Assembly: GCA_018398765.1 (NCBI GenBank) | Contig: JAHBMJ010002080.1 | Location: forward strand, 1-22,950 | From: Chromera velia | Lineage: Eukaryota > Sar > Chromeraceae | Reading direction: 5' to 3' | Length of the DNA stretch: 22,950 nt | In this document: in pieces, positions 11,001 through 18,049 of the stretch | Position numbering within the stretch: the first letter of the stretch is position 1 | Layout of the letters: the number at the start of each line of letters is the position of its first letter | Program-made: the position numbers and the translations under genes | The notes under the pieces: model-generated | The model's input: only the letters and a program-made list of their open reading frames with translations | Told to the model about the DNA's origin: nothing | Database searches by the model: none

Positions 11001-11592
11001 CACGAGAGGGAAAGATGAAAATGGAAACACAGCTTGAAAGGAATTATGCAACCCCGTTCTAGGGAAGCAGTCAGAGCACGGAAGGGTTCTGACTCTCCTC
11101 GTACCAGCTCCTTCAATACACAAGCACTCGATCGAACCAGCCCGTCTTCTCTCTCTCATCCATTCATATCCTCCCCACTGTCTTTCAGGTAAATGTATCC
11201 ATATGTTCTCCTTAGTCTTTTTCTCCCACCTTGTTTGTTATCTTACATACCTTTGTCTTCATCGGATATCCCTTTGCAGAGAGCTTCGCTCCCTTCCTGA
11301 TGAACGGCAAAAAGGAGACAGGGCACGCTGGCCCTGGGCAATCTCCCTGTGTTTCCGCTTTCAAAGTTGTGTGGGAGAACAACAGTTGCACAACACCGTC
11401 GGTGGGCGGACCTGTCGGTCGACACACATCCACAAAAATGAGACGTTTTCCCATGGTCCTCACGCTCAAGACAAACCCCTCAAAGGACAGTTCGACATCT
11501 CTTTTCTCATCACCAGGACTAAGAGAAACCGCAAGATCACCAAAAAGGGGATGCGGACTGCTGCCTGCCTCTCCCCCTCCTTGCTCCTTCAT
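6037..11592 (-). CDS. OB-fold / SAM-dependent methyltransferase fusion protein
   Basis: Nine exons join with agreeing phases: 11592-11251, 10950-10906, 10660-10083, 9386-8912, 8578-8189, 7515-7492, 7315-7011, 6666-6596 and 6278-6037 (TAG). The product is about 823 residues if it starts at the ATG at 11592. Order: OB-fold-like domain (about 35-129), an acidic and Ser/Gln-rich linker (130-470), then a methyltransferase with the SAM-binding loop DVGGGRGD (about 517-524), an acidic second-strand motif VHVVEMN (590-596), LHACGGLSD (626-634), TPCC (650-653) and a C-terminal SPRNVVLCG (807-815). LHACG plus PCC is the hallmark of the Methyltransf_32-like group (GSTCD, METTL25/RRNAD1 relatives); the substrate is unknown. 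An RNA or tRNA target is my inference from the OB fold. The frame upstream of 11592 stays open to about 11745, and a coding-like frame lies at 11800-12015, so the start may lie further 5'. Confidence is high for the methyltransferase exons and moderate for the 24-base exon and the N-terminus. Confidence 0.72.
6723..6756. repeat. (CA)n microsatellite
   Basis: A pure CA run of about 17 units lies in the intron between methyltransferase exons 7315-7011 and 6666-6596. On the minus strand it reads as TG repeats upstream of the 3' splice site. Confidence 0.9.
7643..7707. repeat. (CT)n(CA)n(GA)n compound microsatellite
   Basis: A CT run, a CA run and a GA run follow one another within the intron between methyltransferase exons 8578-8189 and 7515-7492. 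The CT and GA arms are complementary, so a single strand could fold into a hairpin with the CA run as loop. Confidence 0.85.
7771..7827. repeat. GGAA-type purine tract
   Basis: GGAA and GGGA tetranucleotides are repeated with interruptions in the same methyltransferase intron. Confidence 0.8.
8036..8089. repeat. (GA)n purine tract
   Basis: GGGA units grade into a pure GA run, again in the methyltransferase intron, about 100 bases past its donor at 8188. Confidence 0.85.
8620..8664. repeat. (GAAA)n microsatellite
   Basis: On the minus strand this is a TTTC run located 40 to 85 bases upstream of the 3' splice site at 8579, where it can act as an extended polypyrimidine tract. Confidence 0.85.
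9582..10062. repeat. 40-bp minisatellite, about 12 copies
   Basis: Head-to-tail 40-base units (CTGTCAAAGAATCCAAAAAC core) start at 9601 and every 40 bases up to 10041, the last partial; diverged half units extend left to about 9480. Units differ at a few positions (AATCC/ACTCC; ACATAC/ACGTAC/ATATAC; CTTCC/CTCCC). The array lies in the intron between exons 10660-10083 and 9386-8912 of the methyltransferase gene and begins about 20 bases past that intron's donor. Because 40 is not a multiple of 3, the plus-strand frame cycles through all three phases of the unit and stays open, giving a 458-codon frame that I judge spurious. Confidence 0.92.
10906..11592 (-). other. OB-fold-like domain exons of the methyltransferase gene
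   Basis: Exon 11592-11251 encodes FEGFVLSVRTMGKRLIFVDV, then GVVQLLF and FIRKGAKLSAKGYPMKTK, and stops at a strong donor (AAG|GTATGTAAG). The 45-base exon 10950-10906 adds SGQMTLRVRSFSLLE. Together this follows the pattern of the anticodon-binding OB fold of class II aminoacyl-tRNA synthetases: a GxVxSxRxxGKxxFxD strand pair, then a VQ strand, then a G-(D/A)-x-(V/L)-x-xxG strand and a closing G-(E/Q)-(L/M)-(S/T)-(L/I) strand. Assignment is by motif memory only; a search with the joined exons would settle it. Both junctions are phase 0. A second possible 3' splice site within the long exon (TTTCTCTTAG before 11520) could shorten its start. Confidence 0.6.
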
Positions 11593-12015
11593 GAACGAGA
11601 TGCTCCCAGTGAGTTCCCGTCTCCAGGCCGTCCAGTCACTGGATTGAGCCAGACTGCTTTTCCTCCGAGCAAATGTACCGATACATCGCCTGATCCTGTC
11701 AGGAGATGTGTGCCATACGTGTGCACTGTCAGAATAATACTGAATACCGAGACACAGTCAGAGAAAATTGCTTTGCTGAGACGCCCTCGGTTCTGTCTCC
11801 GTCATTGAATGTCCGTCTATATTTGCACAGAGTTTACAGGGGTTGCCTGGGCCGCGGCGGAGACGGCAAGAAGCCGCAAGATTTTGACTGCATGGTTCAG
11901 TCGATCTGAAATCATCTGCTGCAACATGCTGCAACATTTGTCCTCGCACGTACATCACTTCTTGAAGGGCTTTGATCTCATCGAAAAATGCAGCCCGCAC
12001 AGCTATACCACCCAC
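11593..12015 (-). other. Possible 5' exon(s) of the methyltransferase gene
   Basis: Minus-strand frame 12015-11758 gives AVRAAFFDEIKALQEV followed by MYVRGQMLQHVAADDF, which looks coding (helical, mixed charge, no low complexity) and holds an ATG at 11955. The frame directly upstream of 11592 also stays open to about 11745, with a plausible 3' splice site (CTCGGTATTCAG). I could not find a donor and acceptor pair joining the two with consistent phase, so the true N-terminus remains open. Confidence 0.35.
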
Positions 12016-12596
12016 TCCGATTGCTCACATTCTCTTGGGTAGGGAAGCAGTCAGAACCTGTATGGGTTTCAAGGAGAGAAGAACAGCTGTATACAGGAAA
12101 AAGCGACCTCCAAAGTTTGACGAAAATAAGTAATTTAGCTTTCTAAATTATTTTAGTTTACTTTTCTAAATTACTTTAAATTACTCTAAATTACTTTAAA
12201 TTACTAAGCTAAATTACTCTAAATTACTTTAAATTGCTAAGCTATGTCCAGGGCTGCTATGCTAAGCCAAATTGTTCTAAATTATTTTAAATTACTCATC
12301 TAAAGTATTTAAACTTGCAGGATAGCATTGATCTTAGGCTCTTTCTTAATAAATTGAACCAAATTTTAGATCATGGATCATCTTGTTTTGGATTTAAACG
12401 TCATATATCACTTTAAATGTATAAAATATTCATAAATTGACTTTTTTTTTTGTACAGAACGTTAAAAACTTTGAAGACTCAAACAACAAAAACAAAAACA
12501 CCTTTTTTACATTATTTTGGATATACATAATAATAATGATCAATACAATAAAAAATCCATATTTGCTGCTTTGAGATGAATGAGATGTAGTAGTAA
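12016..12596. other. AT-rich spacer between two minus-strand genes
   Basis: This separates the phosphatase stop codon (12597) from the methyltransferase gene. From 12120 to 12570 it is strongly AT-rich and carries TAAATTACTT-type tandem repeats. It should contain the phosphatase 3' end and the methyltransferase promoter, but I found no clear polyadenylation signal or promoter motif. Confidence 0.6.
12128..12250. repeat. TAAATTACTYT tandem repeat with flanking inverted repeat
   Basis: AAATTACT recurs every 11 bases (TAAATTACTTT / TAAATTACTCT) between 12169 and 12235. A 13-base sequence, AGTAATTTAGCTT (12129-12141), has its exact reverse complement at 12206-12218. The block could fold as a stem with a loop of about 64 bases. 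Confidence 0.7.
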
Positions 12597-15500
12597 TCAG
12601 CTCTTTTGCCTGTCGAATTTGATTTCCAGGCCAACGTTGCGCAGGTCCAAGAGCCCTTTAGGAGCCCGAATGTCGAGGTCCTCGCTTGCATGCAGCCAGA
12701 GAGTGGTGCTTCCTGAAGAAGGCAGCAGCTTCAGAGCCTTTGCGGCGTCCTCGTCGGCAGCAGGAGCGACGCTGCATATGCAAAGAGTCAATTAAGTCAA
12801 ATTTGGGCATTCAAATTCGGAATCCATGCTCTCGAGCCTCGATTGGTCTCTCTCATCTTCATCTTCCGAAAATTCAAAGTGCGAGAGCAGAAAGACAGTA
12901 GCGTGTCATCTCTCTGAGGATTATTTTGAGCTAGGAAATGTACTGCACCTGCGATAAATGGAGATCGAATGTCATGTACAGAGACAGGCTCTCAGCGACA
13001 TGCGGAAGGCGTCTGCCTTTTTTGCCTGGCAGATTAACAGAAAAAACGGCGGACCTCTTTTGACAAACGTTGGACGAGTCCAGAAAGTCTGCGTGGAGAC
13101 AGACAGAAAAAAGCATCGTCTCCTCTCCCGCCTCCTCACCAACCGCCTCCCCCCTCTGCAACTGGGCTTCGACGTCCTCCCCCTCAGGCCCTTTTCCTTT
13201 TCCCGTCTCCGTCGCTTCATTCTGTTCCTGCTTGTTCTTTCTCAAACCCAGGAGGTCTCTGATGGTGCCCGATATTGTCCGCAGCTTCTTCAGCTTTTTC
13301 ATCTCTGGCAACTTCGAGCAATGGACTTCCAGGGTGATCTGCAACACCAACAAGAAAAGGAAAGACATTGAATGAGCGCAAATACGTCGATCGGCATTGC
13401 TGTTATCCGCCCTTCTTTGCTGCATTCCTTTGTTCTACCTGGTGTCCGTCCAGTCTGCAGTCCTTCGTTCCTCCCACCTTTTTTGAAGGAGAAGGAGAGG
13501 CTCTCTCTCTCCAGCATCATTCTGAAGATGACGACCGGCGGCGACCAACTTAACAGACCCAAATGGGCAGGGCAGGTGCCAAAGCTCCTTCCATTGCAAT
13601 GTCTAAAATGATAAAAAGAAAAGACCCGCATCCCGCTTCGAACGAATTCACCGATTTGTTGTCTCAACAGGCTTAGCCGATTTCCGCAAGTCGAAATGCC
13701 AGCCGCCCTGCAAAGAAACGACCAAACACGACCAACCGACCTCGCGACAAAAGCGAACGGGACCGAAGGTGGTCCTTCCAGTCGCACTGCTACTGCTGCT
13801 GCTGCTGCTGCTGCTCCCGCTTGCATTTGTACATGTGCTCTCTCTCCTGCTCTTTGCCGTCGCGTTCGTGCACGTGCTGTCTCTTCTACTTTTGCTTGTG
13901 GCATTTGTGCACTTACTGTCCCTCCTTGCACTTTTTTCCTTCGGGTTCTCCTCAGGCTTCCATGTCAGGGCTCCCCGGAAAGAAGCATTGGCATCTGCGT
14001 CTGCAAAGAGGGGAACCAAACCGAGCAAGACACGGATGTGTGTGGGGACTGGGACTGAAAAAATGGAAGGGCAGGCTCTGAATGGCAACCAGTGGACGCA
14101 AACCCGTATTTATCAGATTAAAAATGGCCAGTGGCTTTTGTTCCTGTCTGCTTGCAGTCCGACCGAGATCTCTCTCCCTCTCTCTGCCTCTTTGTCCGTG
14201 AATGCGCGCGTGATTGAGTGTTTGTGTCTACGATTTTTGCCGCTGCGTATGTCCGAACGACCGTCTGTCTCTCTGTCTGTCTGTCTGTCTGTCTGTGTAT
14301 CTGTTTGTCTGTGTGTTTTTGTGTCTGTGTGTCCGTTTGTCTGACCTTGTGCGTAATCCTCTCCTGCCTCGCTCTCACTGTCATCAGACAATCTGAGGGG
14401 TGCTTTCTCTTCCTCCTCTCCCCCAATCCCCAACGCTGCCTGGCGTTCTTCCGGGTCCTCTCCCACTGTGCGGGACTTTGGCTCGGCCTGGTCGACCCCG
14501 GCAGAGGAAGAGTCGGTCTGGGACAGCCTCTTCTCTCGCAACCTGGACCGCAGCTTCGTCACCACCCCCACGGCCCTCGCGAGAGCTGCAGCGGCCGCAG
14601 AGCCCCGGCGAGCGCCTGCTTCGTCATCATCATCGTCAGTGAGGATGAACCTGCAAGGAAAAGGAGGGAGGGAGGGAGGACCAACCGATATCCAGCAGGA
14701 GAGTGGAGGGATGTGCAAAAAAACTAGAGGCAATCTGCGAGACTTAGACTGCATGAACGTGAATGCCTGAGTACCTACAGGCCGTCCGGAAAAATTTTGT
14801 GGAATAAAGGGCTCAAGATCAAACGGCACTCCACACCTGAAAAAAAATCGAGTTCGTCATTCAGGCTCCTGTCCTTTCCCGAACGCTTGTGAAGAAAATG
14901 GATTCATGAAGAAGAGGTGAATGGACTTGCTGAAATACCTGGACCGTTTAATTAATTGTTCTGAGTGCATCTGCATGAATAGAAATGCACTGCTGAAACA
15001 GAGGCAGCATGCATCCCTTGAAGAATCTGTATGCAGTCTCCGACTGCTCTTGAAACACTCACTCAACCATCCGGCCGAGCAAACTTGCCGACATCCTCTC
15101 TCACTGCACGTCTCCCAGCCCTTCCCCGCTTTCTGACTGCCGACCCTTCTGCGGTTCCATGTGTCCGTGAGTCCACTGTCACATCCCTGAGTCCCTCCTC
15201 GTCCGCATTCACCCCAATCCTACGGGGGGACGGATCTGCAAACCAGGACTTCCTGTCTTTGCCCTCGAAAAGGTCTGCAAGAGGGTCGCGCTCACTTCTG
15301 TCCGGATCGGCACCCCTGACAACAATCCACAGATTCGCTCCGTTATTCTCAACCAGTTCCTCTGGGAGTCCACTGATCGTGGCCACTCTGCAACCACGTA
15401 TCCAGAAAACGACATGGATATGAAATAAGAGACAGTATCCATTCACTGCTTCAAGAAGCCTGCAACTTAAAGATCTTGGAAGTCGCTCTTCAGACAGAAT

Positions 15501-17994
15501 GCCCCACATTTTTTTCTGTTCGTCTGCACCAAAACCCAGACGGCAGCAATTTCACATGCATTTGGTGTATTCCAGTACAGGAAGGCGGTCAGCCCACTTC
15601 ACTGGCATTCTTCTGACGCAGCAGGACGACTCCAGTCAGTGATTGTGGACTGAGAAAAGAGAAGAGAAGAGAAGAAGAGGACAAAGAGAATAAGAAAGGC
15701 AGCACCCCCAGCAAGGCACTCACCTCAAGGAAACGACGGTGGAGGGACTAGGCAGAGTGTTGGCGTGGAGGGTACAGATTTCTTCAATGATTTGAAGGAA
15801 CCGGATCTGCAGGCAGGCAAACAAGTAGGCAGCCAGGCGAATCAATTCAAGGGAGCCAAGCAACAAAGCCGGTAGAAACAAACACAACGGCAACACACTA
15901 GTCCAAAGGGAAGCTTCAAAGAAGAGAAAAAGATTATCAAAAACACGGGAGGGAGCCATCAGCAGAGAGACAGGAAGGAGCACTTCTCATCTTCGATATT
16001 TGACACCATCTTTCCGTATGGAGGAATGAAGAGCCTGCCTGGAGGAGGAGAGGAAGGTTTCAAATCCACTCACCCCCCAATGCCCCACCGACCCATGCAC
16101 CGACCCACCTGGCGCTTATTTGTGACGATTTTTGCATTCATTTTTTCTGTATGAAAATAAATGCACCCACCTGGCACTTGTTTGTGATGATTTGAGGTTT
16201 CCCTGCAAGGTCGTCGTCTGTTCTCCTCTCTGCAAAATGGTCAAGAGCCTCCTCGGCAGTCGACACAGCGGCAGACCAGAGCAGCCAGGCTCCGATCATC
16301 AGACCAGTGCGGCCCTTCCCTCCTTTGCAATGCACTGCAGAAATTAAGGAGTTAAGTGCGTTGTTTAAAGACTCGGATATTAATATATTGATATTATCTG
16401 AATATTAAAAGAATATTAATATTAAAAGTAAACGCATACGGCCCTTCCCTCCTTTGCAATGCACTGCAGAAAGGAGTTAAGAGGGTGGGAGGACCGGATG
16501 GGTTTGGAATCAAGCAAATTATGTGCAGCTGTGTGTCCGTCCTTTCGGGCAGGCAGGCAAGCAGACAGGCAACCAAAAGAAAAAATGGAGATGGAAATGG
16601 AGAAAAATGTCCCTCAGGCGTTCCAGGAGAGTAGAAAGAGGACGCGACTTTTCGTCCATCCGCTTGCTAAGTCTCCCTCTTTCTCGACGTATACACCTTC
16701 TCTAGCTCCACCCAGTGGACCCTCTGTGCAAAACCACCCAGACGAGCTCTCTCTTTGTCTTGTTCAGTGCGGGGGCCACAACAAGACGGAAGAGAGTGAA
16801 GGCCAGGACCTCTTTGGAATGGCTTCCGTTGTATCTTCATTTTTTCTTCTCTCTGTCCCTTGCCGCGCTCTCTGTAAGCACACATCTGTCTTTGATTTTC
16901 GTTTTTTCTTACTTACCCGCAATGACATTGGCAGGATCCTTTCTGATGAACCGCTCTGCCTCCAGACAAAAGTGAAGAATCATGCCGATTGTTGGGACCT
17001 GCAATCAATCATTGTCTCTAGCGACGCTTGATTCGAAAACCACATACAGTGATTGAATGAGTAGGCATCACACGCGTGCATACGCACAGGAAGAGGGAAA
17101 CCACTCTCTGCTGGGGGTCAGGAAAAGAGGAGAAGAAGAGGAATTTAGTTTTCATCAAAAAAGGAGAGTTGAGTGTGTCTGACAAGGGGGACTCCCAGGG
17201 AGGAAGGAAGAAAGAAAGGAAGGAAAGAAAGAAGCAAAACAGCAATGGAGGAAAAGAAGACGTCAAAATGCAAGAAATGCGAAAAAGCCGATTAAATGAT
17301 AAAGCTATGTATCAGGTTGACTGACTGACTGACGTTGTGGTCCTCAAAAGCGAATCTCCAGACACAAAAGTCGAAAGGAGCCTGCAAGAGAAAAGAAAAA
17401 AAGCGAATTAAAGCAAATCATCTCAGTCGCACGATCCGACAGCCACCATACAGCTACACAAGTAAAAGAAAACCAGCTAGGTTATTTCGAAAGACCAATT
17501 TCGGATCCAATGACTGCCACAGTACCACTGGCAAAGTGTCGAAGATTTGCCTTCAGATACACAAGACGAAACGACACCAAAAGACAGAATTGTTGCAGAT
17601 TCCAGGCACCTCAAGCGAGAGACCAGAGAGAGACTTTTCTTCTCTCTGAGGAATAGAAAAAAAAGGTGGAGCGATCGACGTGCAAGAGGCCGACCGACCG
17701 GCGCAGACATACTGACTGACCGAGGGGTAGTCTCTCTCACAGCACAGGTTAACAACTCGGTATTTCTTTCTGTGGAATGTGTTCAGAAATCTGCAGACAG
17801 ACACAGACAGATAGATAGAGAGGCACACGCACACACGCACACACACAGTGTGTATGACAGAAAGGGGTGGGGTGGGGTGGGGTCAAACAGAAGAGAAAAA
17901 GCCTGACCATGATCGTAGGAAGGAAGAAAAATTGTTTTGGGGACTAGAAATACATATCCGTCTGTTCGTTTTCCAGCATCCCCAACAACCTCAG

Positions 17995-18049
<55 letters not shown>

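Larger units (their letters stand above)
12597..15649 (-). other. C2-domain exons with low-complexity insertions
   Basis: The segments GVVLLRQ, ATISGLPEEL, VECRLILSPLFHK, ITLEVHCSKLPEMKKLKKL and TLWLHASEDLDI follow, in order, strands of the PTEN/VSP C2 domain (compare FETIP, VVCQLKVKIYSS, DIKVEFFHKQNKMLKKDKM and FxFWxxTSF). Between them lie an acidic insertion with five consecutive Asp (exon 14650-14346), a Lys/Arg/Ser/Thr-rich part with near-repeats of RRDSTCTNAT, a polyserine run (exon 14000-13741), and a charged GKGKGPEGED insertion. The insertions roughly double the domain. The last exon needs a phase-2 donor; AAGAG|GTCCGC at 13054 satisfies it, whereas the stronger-looking CAG|GTGCAG at 12948 does not. 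Confidence 0.6.

Noticed and set aside
11203-11808. 201-codon plus-strand frame
   Set aside because: It is antisense to the OB-fold exon, which has a strong donor and a recognisable domain.
14113-14829. Single 238-codon minus-strand gene
   Set aside because: It fuses parts of two phosphatase exons (14836-14779 in the wrong phase and 14650-14346) with intron and a CTGT repeat; splitting at splice sites restores the C2-like frame.
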